NCBI GenBank assembly: GCA_025716855.1
Contig: JAIXMQ010000041.1
Coordinates: 186,001 to 250,000 of the forward strand
Direction of reading: 5' to 3'
Length of the DNA stretch: 64,000 nucleotides
From: Pilaira anomala
Taxonomy: Eukaryota > Mucoromycota > Mucoromycetes > Mucorales > Mucoraceae
Shown: in pieces, positions 1 to 12,299 of the stretch
Position numbering within the stretch: the stretch's first letter is position 1
Layout: each line of letters opens with the position of its first letter
Notes under the pieces: model-generated
What the model was told of the DNA's origin: nothing
What the model saw: only the letters and a program-made list of their open reading frames with translations
Database searches by the model: none
Made by a program: the position numbers and the translations under genes

Positions 1-458
1 ACTGTTACTTGTTATATCATATTAAATCATGTCCAAGCTCAAAAAAGAGTTATTATATATTTTGTATGTTTGCCTTTATAAGATTAAGAAGCGTGACATC
101 GTATGCTTTTCTATTGATTATCCTGATAAGAGTAGGATAATATACGCATGCCAGCAGATCTTGTTTTTTTTTATATGAGAGAGAGGGGCTTTTTTTTTAA
201 ACCAAATAACTATTGTGGCAATGGTCCACTTTCTTTTGAACGAAAAAAAAACGATATTTAAAAAAAAAGCGGGGTAGAGAATGGAAGATATGCAATACGA
301 CTTGAAAAAAAAGACCTTTTTGTTCATCCCTCAATTTATCTCCTATAGCTAAACTACGCACATATAATAACGTTGATTTTTTTTACACTATATGCCTGGT
401 CTTTTGTTGCATCAATTCTAATTATATAAATAGTATCTTTCCCCTCCTCCTTCCTTCA

Positions 459-493
<35 letters not shown>

Positions 494-568
494 CTTTTTT
501 AAAATTTTTTTCTCTAATTTTGTACATTTTATAATAAATAAATAAATAATATCCAGATATATAAGAAG
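1..568. promoter_or_regulatory. VTC4 upstream region
   Basis: No convincing gene is visible here. Just before VTC4 there is a TATA-like run (TATATAAATA, about 424-433) and a (CT)n microsatellite at about 467-490. A short minus-strand open frame at 118-327 is low complexity and is not believed. The role as VTC4 promoter is inferred from position only. Confidence 0.4.
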
Positions 569-2998
569 ATGAAATATGGACAAGAATTACAACAAAATAT
601 ATTTTCTCCTTGGCGCCTCTCATATATTTCATACGACATATTAAAGAAAGAATTAAAGATTCGTCAACTTGATCATGGATGGACAGATAAAGACGAAAGT
701 GATTTTACCAACTTGTTAGATAACGAACTTACAAAAGTATATGATTTTGTCAATGCAAAATTATCAGAAATTGATGCACGTATTCTTTATTGTGAACGTA
801 CAATTCAAACTTTACAAAAGAATCCTAGTGTCTCCTCCGATGCTAACTATGGAATTATGGATGAAGCATTGACTGAAATCTTATTTGATGTAAATGATTT
901 ATCTCGCTTTACTCGTGTCAATTTTGTTGCTATCCAAAAAATATTAAAAAAGCATGATAAGTGGACTGGATTAAACCTTAAGCATGATTTTGTGAATAAA
1001 TTGCGAGAGAAGCCGTTGGATAAACAACGATTCGATGTTGCCATCATTTATATCTCTGCACTTCACGATATCTGTCGTAATCGTGGTAAGCAATCACCCG
1101 GAAATAGTGCATCAGGTGGTGATCAGAATGCATTTGAAAGAGCAACAGCTAAATACTGGATTCATCCTGATAACATCACTGAAGTCAAGGCTATCATCAT
1201 GTTACATTTACCAGTATTAATCTTCAATAAAGATAAGAAATATGAGCCCTCAGATTCAGCCGTTTCAAGCATTTATTTTGATAATACAAATTTTGATCTA
1301 TACACTGGTCGATTACAACGAGATGAAGAAGCAGAAGCAATTCGATTTAGATGGTATATATCAATAAATTCTTTTAAAAAAATACTAATAATAATAAGGG
1401 AGGGGAGAGAAAAAGAAACAGAGACAGAGAGAGGAAAAGGAATATATCGTATATGTACATTCTATTTACCTCCTTAATTACTACAGGTATGGCCCTATAA
1501 ATTCTACCAGTGTATTTATTGAGCGTAAGACACATCATGCTTCTTGGCTGGACGGCGCTTCGGTCAAAGATAGGTTTAGGATAAAAGAACATCAAGTTAA
1601 TCAGTTTATGACGGGTATTTACACCGCTGATCAAATAGCTGAAGATCAAAAGAAGGCGGGTACAGAAGCATCTACTGTTGAAAACGTTAGATTTATTGCT
1701 ACAGGAGTTCAAAAGTCATTTAAAGAAAAGAATATTGAACCAATGATTAGAGCCTTTTATAACCGTACAGCTTTTCAATTACCTGATAATCAACGTGTTC
1801 GAATCTCGCTTGATACTGATTTAACTTTTATAAGAGAAGACCATTTGGATTCTTTAACCCGTAGACAACCTACTTATAATTGGCGTAGAAATGATGTTGG
1901 TATAGATTACCCCTTTTCTCATGTAAAGGACGGTGATATCCTTCGTTTCCCATATGCTGTATTAGAAACAAAACTCCAGACTCATTTAGGTCAAGAGCCT
2001 CCAGCTTGGTTAAATTCTTTAGTTGAAAGTCATTTAGTGCACGAGGTTCCAAGATTCTCAAAATACCTGCATGGTGCATGTCATTTTTATCGTGAAAGAC
2101 TTCCTTTACTTCCTTGGTGGTTAGCCGAGTTAAATGTGGATATTCGTAAACCTCGTGCAGAGAATATTGGTCTTACTCGGTCTCGTAGTTTTAAGCCTTT
2201 AATTGATGGTAAATATAGAAGAGCTATGATTGAAGAAAAAGAGAGAGCAAATCAACAAGCTGTTGTTCAAAGTAGTGAAAAGAAATCTAAAAAAGCAAAA
2301 GGTTCTTCTGTCGAAAAAGAAATCAAACAAAAGAAGGAATCTGTTAATAATGCTCTACCACCTACTCCACCAAAAAACAATCCTGTCAATATTACTGTTA
2401 CTGCTAATAGTAATCAACAAAATGGTGCGTTTTCTTCACAGATACATAAGTTCTTCAATAAAAAGAATGATAAATCAGATGATTTGGAAATAGGTACGCC
2501 TGTAACAGGCGAAGAATTTGAAAACAACACCAATAAACGACAAAAGGTGAAAGTTCGTGTTGAACCTAAAGTTTTCTTTGCAAATGAACGTACATTCATT
2601 GCTTGGTTACAGTTTTGTGCATTACTTTTAACTGTAGCATTAAACTTGTTGAACTTTGGTGATATGATATCACGTACTGTAGGTGGTATATTCATTGGTT
2701 TATCCGCTGGTATTGCAATTTATGCCTTGTATCGATTTGAGAAGCGTGCCTGGTAAATGTTATTTGAATTGATTTTGATTTAAACAAATATTAACATTTA
2801 TTTATTTATTTATAGGATGATTAACCGAAGAGTAGATGGTCGTTATGATGATATTTGGGGTCCAGCAGTTCTTTGTGTTCTTTTGGTTGTGGCACTCATT
2901 GTAAGTTACTATATAAAACCATATGGTATATTCATATAAACTAACTTTGCATCTTTTCTTTTCCTACATAGGTAAACTTTTATCTTCGATTTAGATAA
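569..2998 (+). CDS. VTC4: Vacuolar transporter chaperone 4, polyphosphate polymerase
   Basis: Catalytic subunit of the VTC complex, which makes polyphosphate from ATP and moves it into the vacuole. Four exons: 569-1353, 1487-2752, 2816-2900 and 2972-2998, giving 720 aa. An N-terminal SPX domain (KYGQELQ...) senses inositol pyrophosphates. The central VTC tunnel domain follows: [17 protein letters not shown], then RFRWYG formed across intron 1, [12 protein letters not shown], and [12 protein letters not shown] Lys-rich linker comes next, then a C-terminal DUF202-type region with about three membrane helices starting at [15 protein letters not shown]. The basic residues of the catalytic tunnel (RFRWYG, ERKTH) are kept, which argues for VTC4 rather than the non-catalytic VTC2/3. 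The last exon codes for only eight residues. It converges with RPN11. Confidence 0.93.
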
Positions 2999-3338
2999 TA
3001 GCTGCATATTATGTATTGTAAACCTTTTCTTCTTTTGTCTCCCCCTTCTTTTATTATTATTATTATCATCTCTATTAACTAACTATGTATTTTCTTAGAA
3101 AGAAAAAAAAAAGCCATATTTCTTCCTCCTTTCATAATCCATTAAAAACAACTAAATATATTTCATTCAGACTGTATTAAACTTATCACATATAAATATC
3201 ATTTGAGAGTAATTATATTAAAAATAAAACATGTAAACTTATATGATGATCTCCTAAAATTTTGGCATAGTGTGCAATTCCTTTTTTTTTATTTACTTAT
3301 ATGTGAGTGTATGTGAGTGTATATAATATATAATTTCT
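2999..3338. other. Convergent intergenic region VTC4/RPN11
   Basis: About 340 bp shared by two convergent 3' ends. AT-rich with T-runs and a (TATTAT)-like stretch near 3050-3065. No gene seen. Confidence 0.5.
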
Positions 3339-4603
<1,265 letters not shown>

Positions 4604-6111
4604 TATATTTTATGTTGTAAGTGAAAAGAAAGAAAAAAGAATTACGAACACATGAAGTGACGCGTTGCGTTTTGTTAGAACGCACTTAGCGGATGTTAAA
4701 CAAGACAAAAGGTCACGTGCTTGACTCTCTACTTTCAAATTACACACCCAAGGATTTTTTTGTCTTTTTACGTTTGTCCCTAATTCCTTCCTTATATGAC
4801 AATAAAGGTTACATTGGGGGTATGGGGGCACATATGGATTTTTTAAATTTGGGGGGTATTGGGGGAATCATTTGGAAAAATAAAAATAATTTGACTTTTA
4901 TTAGTTTAAATATTTCAACTGAAGAGCCTCTAAAGTAGTGCTTTAGAACAGAAACATCCCTAGCAGCAGAAGCGCTCCACAGCAAGGGAGATGCTCTATA
5001 CAGACAAAAGTGGGTTGCAAAGGCGGTAATAATGACGGATAGCCTACCTATAACACAAGTGATTTAGATACGATACAAATATAAACATTTGCATACCTTT
5101 ATTGATATGAGAGTTGTTATATATGATAAGTCTAAAGAAAATATGTATACTAAATAAAAATAATAATTAGTAAAAGAGTACCCACTTTTATATGATGTAT
5201 GTACTTACTTTAAATAAGTTTTTTCAAGACAGCAGAAGGCCACCCTCTATTTAATAAAGTATAAGTAAATACAAAATAAATATAATTATTAAAAGATCGT
5301 CTATATCTACCTTAGACTTCAGTTACCAGAAGAAAAAAATACACGGAAGTATATCGATTAAAAATATGGGCCTTGAATAATTAAAATCATTAACGTTAAT
5401 ATAGTGTAAGAGCTGTATTCATCTTTATCTTATAAAAAACTAAAGAGAGCACAACGGGAAATTTTGGCTAAGATTTTTTTTTAAGCATGTAAAAAAGTCG
5501 CTACCCTCCAGTTAAGAAGTTGTAAAAACCTGTAAAAACCTGAAAAATCTGAGAGATTTTTCCCGTTCTGAATATTAATCAGTTCATGATAAAATCACTT
5601 AAGATATTGTCTTGAAACTTCATAAAAAAAGGGAGAAAAGACTAAGTATGGCGAGACTTCTTACGATCTTTATTTAGTGAAAAAACAAGAGAGCTGTTGA
5701 AGCTAATCTTCCTTTTATACTAAGATAATATCAGCTGAGTTTTTATTTATGGACTGCTTGTAATATTGAAAAGTAATCTCTTGCGAGAAACAGGTTAAAT
5801 TCCACATCACTGATAAATTGTTCAATTTATTTAAGCTCTTTTTCAGTAATCTTCTTTTATCTCTTTTTCTTTCTTTCTTTCTTTCTCCATACTACTACCT
5901 ATATGTATTATTTTTCCAAATAATGCCTAGAATTGTTTTATACCCTGTGCAAGAAGAGCTTCTTTGTAAGAAAAAACGGGATAAAATGTTAAACCTTCCT
6001 GATGATAATGAGCAGCAGCGACGAAGACCTGGAGGCGGGGGTATAACCCGAACCGGCCTCAGAAAAATGCTGTAATTCCTATAGATAACACAATCAAAAG
6101 GTAGTAACCTT
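4604..6111. other. Gene-poor region with possible coding relics
   Basis: A CACGTG box lies near 4713, about 110 bp upstream of the RPN11 start. On the minus strand, about 5055 down to 4800, a GC-richer stretch has an uninterrupted frame after a TTATAG acceptor-like site (peptide ...LYRASPLLWSASAARD...). I do not recognise it. On the plus strand, 5923-6075 is a 50-codon ATG frame with a PGGGGITRTGLRKML end, also unrecognised. The rest is AT-rich and carries short direct repeats (GTAAAAACCT twice near 5520-5540). Confidence 0.3.
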
Positions 6112-6962
6112 TTTAATAGTATATCATCACTTGAAAGTTCACGAGGTATTAACAAATTTAAAAGAGTTATCGAGTATCCTGAGACGGATCGTGCAGTTTT
6201 ATGGGAGTTGTTAACAGACAAGAAGTCAAGCAGCGTCACTGTATGTCAATTAGCTCTTCCAACTATTTATCTTGAAGGAACCAATAATATGCCAAAAAAT
6301 AATGACAAGTTCTTGTATTAGATTAGGAAATCAGCTAAAAATAAAAATGCAACGGCTTGTACAGCGTTAGGATTAGTTTATGAAAATGGAAAAAACGGTG
6401 TAAAGCAAGATTTCAAAGAAGCAATGAATTGGTATAACTTGGCTCTTGATTACGGGAGAGACATTGATGCTGTCTGTCATATTGGTATTTTGTATTTCAA
6501 TGGATGGGGTGTCAAAAAAGATTACAGAGCAGCCTTGCAATATTCTGATGATACTGTTCTTCAAAATAACCACGGAGAAGCTTATTATTTTATGGCAGAA
6601 ATTTATCGTCTTGGAAATGATGGTATTCCTCTTAATTACAAAAAAGCATTCACTTGTTATTCAAAGGCATTTGGATACGGAATCCTAGAGGCTACCTCAA
6701 TCGGTTTTTTGTATCGTAAGGGCCTGGGTGTAAAAAAAGATGAAGATAAAGCTTACAAGTGGTTCACAAAAGGTACATCTGCAGGCAGCTCTGCTGCAAA
6801 ATAAATGTTAGTCTTTTTCATTTTAATGGATATAAAGGTAAAGTGGATCTTGTGAAAGCGTTGGATTTATTTAAGCAAGTGGATTCTGGTGAAATTAAAG
6901 AAGTCAAATTGATGATAAAAAAAATAGAGGATCTCTCTAACGCCTCTAATTTAAATAAATAA
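6112..6962 (+). pseudogene. Sel1-like-repeat gene, truncated and frameshifted (SLR copy 1)
   Basis: The C-terminal half of the Sel1-repeat family found at 10.6, 13.6 and 16.9 kb. The N-terminal half and the start are gone. Homology begins near LLTDKKSSSVTVCQL, matching LLANKKSSNVALCQL in the 10.6-kb gene. An in-frame stop (TAG) follows DKFLY near 6320. A long readable part then runs 6322-6804 with at least four Sel1 units (MNWYNLALDYG, YFNGWGVKKDY, YRKGLGVKKDEDKAYKWF). A frameshift or stop near 6800 throws the last unit (KVDLVKALDLFKQ) into another frame. It is probably not functional. The coding frame is still clear, so decay is fairly recent. Confidence 0.8.
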
Positions 6963-7229
6963 AAAAAAAAGTGGAATTTAATGTTCTTGAAATATAAAAA
7001 TTTGGATTTTCTTACTGGATTTCCCACTATTTTTGGAACATAATTTGAAAATAATTAAAATAATTAAAACAATTGAGAATTAGTTTTGGAACAAAGTTTG
7101 AGAATAAAACGAGCTATTGTTTTGAATATTTAAACACCTTTGCAGTAGTACTACTCAGTATCTCGATGGTCCTTAGCGATAACTAGGAACGAAGTTTAAC
7201 TACTTTTTACGGGGGGGGGGGGTTTTCAG

Positions 7230-9195
7230 GATTGTCTTCGAATTTTTTTCTTTTGAATATGTTCGGACGACTCGTAGTTTTGCGTAGCTGCTTCACAATT
7301 GCTACAAAATTTAAGACGGCTGCCAAATCCCTATTCCAAATTCTGAACTTTTTACCGTTAATATTGCTCACGGGCTCCAAACATTGTTGATTTTTACATC
7401 TAAGAAGGTTAATTTAGTCTTTGATTGTATATTTAAAGGGTCCGTATGTTCAAAAATTTACCTTAGGACTCCGTGGCTTTTAACTAATTGGGGGGGGGAG
7501 GGGGTTTCTGTTGATACGGTCTAGGGTTATTGTATTCCTTAAACGTTTCCAATGTACTATTATACGTGGAACAGATGCTTGAGGTTCTGTATATATTGAG
7601 AAGATACACCTTGAATCCCTCTTTTTAAGCATTCGTCTTCTTCCTTTTCCAAGAATTGGTTCATGAAATTTAGTATGGGCGCCAGACCGGTCTCCAAAAA
7701 CTAATATGCAATTTTTTCCAAATTTAAATTTTTTGCTAAACGTTTGTCTGCTTGTAGTTAGTTAATGTACGATGATAGTCTCATTTTTCTGAAAGGAACA
7801 GTACCCGCTCTATATAAGGCCGTAAAAAATTTCAGACTCTTGCGGTCTTAAATCGTGTCATGGCCTTATTTATGCCTTGAAAAAAGGTAAAATAGGCAAA
7901 ATATTCAGGAAATTGCGGCCTTAAATCGGAAATGGCCTTAAATCGAACGGCCTTAAATAGAGCGGGTACGGAAGTGAATTTAAAGGTCTTTTTTCTTTTT
8001 TTGGCATCCATATTTGAATAATACTTGTAAAGAACATGACCAACTTCAGCTCTATCTTTGATATAGTTTTTGTACTAGGCTATTTGAAGGGTTGAAATAG
8101 TGTGTACACTTAGCTTTGCTACAGCATTTTTCACACCATCGGGCTTGTGCGTTTGACGAAGCTTTCAAAATTTCGCAGACTTTGTTTCTACTGCTTTTTT
8201 GTTTCTTGTATAACGATATACTTTTTATTGTCTTTTTGACTATCTTCACTCATACAGCATAATAAGTTTCTCCGACTAGGATCTATTACGACACATTTTT
8301 CCACAGTTGATGCATGTTCTTGCAAAGATATTTTTCCATGTAACTCCTGTTTTCATTGATAGCAGTGTCGGATAAAGGGTTTTTACCTGAACCATCGCCT
8401 TTGCTTGTATCCGTGTTTTGTTTTATTATTGAAATAGAAACACTATCGGTCATAACAGTGCCTCTGAATTGCATAGACTTGTCTTCACCCTCCGGTTTAA
8501 AGGCCTTTTAGTTATATTCATGACTCGGCCCTATACGTTCTGTTTGTCTAATTTGATTTTTCCATACCTTTTCAAAATATGGTTATTTAGAATCATTGTA
8601 TCAATTGTCATGTGAGCCGGTACAAACGATGTTCTTAAGGGGAAACATCTAAACGATTTAAGTTTATATGATTCGAATAGCTTAGCGAGCTTGTAATAAG
8701 CAAACAGATGCTTCCTGGGACTTGCTTTAAGATCATAATAGATAGAGTTCTTCTTGAATTTATAAGACTTAGGATATGACGACAAGAAATCTTTTGAATA
8801 ACCAAATACTTGATCATCTAAAAGATCTTTAGGGATTTTGTTAATGTCTTTAGATGACATTGCAAGTTTAACTTTCGTTATTTGGTCTATTATTTTGGTC
8901 TTGATTGCGGCCTTGATTTCATCGATACAGAACAATGCTTATTTTCAAGCTCTGTTTTACGTTGAAATATGCACTCGTTTTTTCTATCAAGCACCTTGTT
9001 TATAAACTTTCTTAACATATTAACAAATTGCTGCATAACGTTGTTGTCAAATGCGGTTTCAATTTTTATAGTTTCATAAGTGGCAATTTGGTGAGCATTT
9101 GGAAGCTTGATTGGTACATATGATGAACACTCTTTGTAAGTTTTCAAGTGTTTTTCGATAATTCTTCTAGACTCCTTAGCTGTTTCCGACAATGT
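7230..9195 (-). pseudogene. Fanzor (eukaryotic TnpB-like, RNA-guided nuclease) pseudogene
   Basis: A decayed but nearly full-length Fanzor-type gene read on the minus strand. In order: an N-terminal part (9192-8890, ETAKESRRIIEKHLKTYKEC; NNVMQQFVNMLRKFIN); a middle part (8935-8531, YKLAKLFESY; FPLRTSFVPAHMTIDTMILN); RGTVMTDSVSISII (8474 on); RuvC-I at about 8300 as CVVIDPSRRNLLCCM; after a 169-bp insertion, FRKMRLSSYIN and VFGDRSGAHTKFHEPILGKG (about 7790-7630); a zinc-ribbon region YRTSSIC...LRCKNQQC; and RuvC-III WNRDLAAVLNF (about 7330). Several frameshifts and stops break it. The usual DPG is DPS, and the Glu expected before the RTS..C motif is not seen. Family assignment rests on motif order and known Fanzor/TnpB architecture. 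Confidence 0.8.
7801..7969. mobile_element. MITE-like element inserted in the Fanzor pseudogene
   Basis: A 169-bp element with 23-bp terminal inverted repeats: 7801-7823 starts GTACCCGCTCTATA, and 7947-7969 is its reverse complement with one mismatch. The inside carries repeated GGCCTTAAATCG-like units near both ends (about 7860 and 7915-7960). It has no coding capacity. It splits the Fanzor frame between ...DAKKRKKTFKFTS and FRKMRLSSYIN, so it arrived after that gene. A possible 4-bp duplication, GGAA, lies on each side (…GGAACA before, GGAAGT after), but it is too short to fix the superfamily. Confidence 0.75.
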
Positions 9196-9415
9196 CGATT
9201 TACCACCTGCACCACTATCCCGAAGTTTCTAGTCCAGAAATGGCAAAAAAAAACCTCTCTATAGAAGCTTTGTGTAGCAAATTATCCAAGATTAAAGTCT
9301 TCGTTTGTGTTCAGCCCATGAATAAAGATATACTTTATCAAAAAAAAGTACGTGTAACAATAATATTTACATCATATACTAGCTTTTTGAGTATATCAGT
9401 AATTTGAAATTCTTT

Positions 9416-9420
<5 letters not shown>

Positions 9421-9476
<56 letters not shown>
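9421..9476. repeat. 56-nt poly(A) tract
   Basis: An uninterrupted A56 run, about 230 bp upstream of the Fanzor remnant N-terminus. It may be a slippage-expanded homopolymer; A/T runs of 15-35 are common across this window. Confidence 0.95.
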
Positions 9477-9478
<2 letters not shown>

Positions 9479-10583
9479 GTCAAATACAAAACTAAAGTCG
9501 TATTTGTGTTACACTTACATTCCGAGCTTCTATTTTACCACTTTCTTCCTTAGAAGAAGATATTTCAGTTGATTGTAAAGTTTGTTTTGACCACTTACAA
9601 AAAAAATTTATATAGAAGAAAAAAAAAAGGTAGATAGAATAAAAATAAAAAAGAGGTTTTATTTTTTTAGATAAAGTAATATAAAATTACTGGTTAATTG
9701 ATTTTCTGAAATGTTATTTAACATTGAAATGATACGCTCACATTAAATATTATTATCATTTCCCAAAATAACTTTAAAAGATTTTGTGCCGGATACAGAC
9801 AATACACCTGTTTCTTTTTTCCTTCGCTGCTTGCCTAAAGAATAAATGCTATGTATATTATACAATTAATTATTTCAGAAATAAAATAAGCCCAAAAAAT
9901 AATTTATTTCATTCAAACAACTTTCTAATTTAATTCTAAAAACTTTCAAATCAAATCTCAAAAACAGTGGGAAATTCAGTATGAGTAATTATAAAAAAAT
10001 TGGCCTGTGTGAAATTATGCATTCTGTTTTTAAACCCAATATGACTTTCTGACTTTCTCGAATAAATGCTACTTTTTTTTTATAAAGCTTTCAAAAGTAA
10101 ATGGTGGTCAGTAATTTTTTTTCCCATATTCCGATAAAGTTTCAATTTTGACATCTTAAATTGAGACTTTCATAGATTGTATACTCACTTTTGTTCCTTT
10201 TAGATAATGAAGCAAATTTATGTCTTCATTGTCTTTTTCTTCCTCATACGAATAGTTTTAAAAAGCTCGCTCTGTGTAACTCCGTGAACAAACAAACTTC
10301 ATCAATTGTAGTTGTTACTCATTCTTAGAAGAAAGCTTATTCTCATGGCATTTTAGTAAAATGTATATCATCTAGGTTACTGGCGTCCGGCGACTGACAT
10401 TAAATTTTCCATAAAAAGGAATCACCTAAAAAATGGTCGACCACCATTTGGCGAGCAACAAAAAAAAAAGCAATTTCATGTAAAATAAACAAATAATTAG
10501 TCTGGTCTTTCCTTCTTAAGTTTGTTTTTATCCTTTTTTTTCGCTTTTTCTTTTTCTTTTCTTTTCTAAACCTTTTTTTAAGT
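9477..10583. other. Non-coding region with minus-strand exon-like fragments
   Basis: No intact gene. On the minus strand I see pieces that look like old exons: about 10250-10190 (EEKDNEDINLLHYLKGTK then a GTGAGT donor); about 9837-9745 after a TTCTTTAG acceptor (KQRRKKETGVLSVSGTKSF...GNDNN, then stop); and about 9590-9520 (SSSKEESGKIEARN then a GTAAGTG donor). They do not join into a gene I recognise. The last 200 bp would be the promoter of the following SLR gene. Confidence 0.3.
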
Positions 10584-12065
10584 ATGGAAATTATATACAA
10601 AATTGGAGGTAACTAATTTATTAATTTATCAAAAAAAAAAAAAAAAACGCTTCTATTAACTAACTCTTTTTTATCAGACTATCCCGAGCCGGGTGATCAA
10701 GAGCTATATGATGGTATAAAAGAAATAAACACGAATAATTATCAACGTGCTTTACAATACTTCGAAAAAGCGATAGAATACAGCAACGAGTATGCATTCT
10801 TGTTCGCCGGTGTTATCTATTTTACAGGCTTTGGTCTACCGAAACGCGATCCAATGAAGGCTGTTTTCTTATTTAAACAAGCTGCAGGTCTGTATAATAA
10901 CCCAGTTGCTCACTATTTGGCTGGAATTATATACTTTGAAGGAGACATAGGTGTGACACAAATCTGTTTATACGGATTTCATTGGATGATGGTGGCAGCT
11001 GAAAGTGGTTGGTCTGATGCTATGGCATGTATAGGGCTCAGTTATTGCCTTGGTGAACGTATTGAAAGAGACTACTGCAAGGCTATTTACTGGCTAGAAA
11101 AAGTAGCAGAAAAAGATGATAATGATGATAGATTGATTGATGATGGAAAACTCTACTTATTTGGAAATACAGATTTCGAGCTAAATTTGACTCGCGTTAG
11201 ACACGATGTGCTTGAAACTATCAGAACGAGCAGGAACGTTTCCTTTATTTCACCTGTTCAATGTTTGAATGGTTCAATCATCCCTGCTATATCCAATTGG
11301 AGACATATCATGATATGGGATTTATTAGCCAATAAGAAGTCAAGTAACGTTGCTCTATGTCAATTGCTTATGGCAACCATTTATTCTGAAGAAAATAGAT
11401 ATATGCCTCCAGATTACAACAAAGCTATGTACTGGGCAAGAAAAGCAGCTAAAAATCGAAGCTCAGCTGGTTGTTTACTAGTTGGACTAAACTATGAGCG
11501 TGGCACAGGCATAAGCCAAAACTATAACGAAGCAATGAAATGGTATAAGAGAGCGTATGAGATTGGTGGAGATTCGGATGCTATATTTCGTATTGGTAAT
11601 TTGTATTATCTTGGAAATGGTGTCAAACGAGACTGTAAACTAGCTCTTTTCTACTTCGAGGACATGATAAATTTAGTTGATGATGGAAACACATATTACT
11701 TAATGGGTAATATTTATCGTTACGGAAAAGATGGCGTTCCACGAGATGAAGTAAAAGCGTATGAATGCTATGTAAAAGCCGCTGAAAGTGGTTATCCTCA
11801 AGCAGCTACGGAGCTAGGATTACTTCATAAACAAGGTGTATGCGCTAGAAGGGATATGAAAAAAGCACACGACTGGTTCAAAAGGGGAGCACTAATGGGT
11901 TGTCCATTAGCACAGTATGGGCTTGGCACCATGTATTATGAAGGCCATCAAGGAAAAGTAGATCTCGATGAAGCATTGAATTGGTTTAAGCGCTCAGACG
12001 TTGGTGGCTTTGAACTAGCTAGAGTTATGATAACAGAAGTTGAAAGTTCACGGCATCTCATTTAA
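10584..12065 (+). CDS. Sel1-like-repeat protein (SLR copy 2, intact)
   Basis: Two exons: a 25-nt first exon (10584-10608, MEIIYKIG) and 10678-12065; 470 aa. Exon 2 opens with a family block (PEPGDQELYDGI) and then tandem Sel1 repeats of about 36-40 residues. These are helical solenoid units with the A..WY..AA..G pattern, for example YNKAMYWARKAAKNRSSAG and YNEAMKWYKRAYEIGGDS. A non-repeat spacer containing LYLFGNTDFELN separates two blocks of repeats. No signal peptide or membrane segment is seen. Sel1 solenoids usually scaffold protein complexes; nothing here points to a specific partner. The short first exon with its intron matches copies 4 and 6, which decides this start over internal Met codons. 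Confidence 0.88.
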
Positions 12066-12299
12066 AAAAAGCATAACGACTACATTCTAATGACCGAATA
12101 AAAAGGGTTTTTTTTTTCAGATCAATACAAGGTATATTCACATTGCCTACTATAACTTGTTTTCATTTGAGCTTTGTATTACTACAATCAATAATAATAA
12201 TTAATAATACGCATATTCATAAGATTTAGAATTTATGAGTTATCTTTCTCTTTTCAAAGTTTTAACGTTATTAGTTACTATTATATCGGCAAGCTAAAT

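Noticed and set aside
7201..7222. G-run at 7210 considered as telomere-like or G-quadruplex element
   Set aside because: A single homopolymer, not a repeated telomeric unit; it sits at the end of the Fanzor relic and similar runs occur elsewhere (40070, 45937, 61311).
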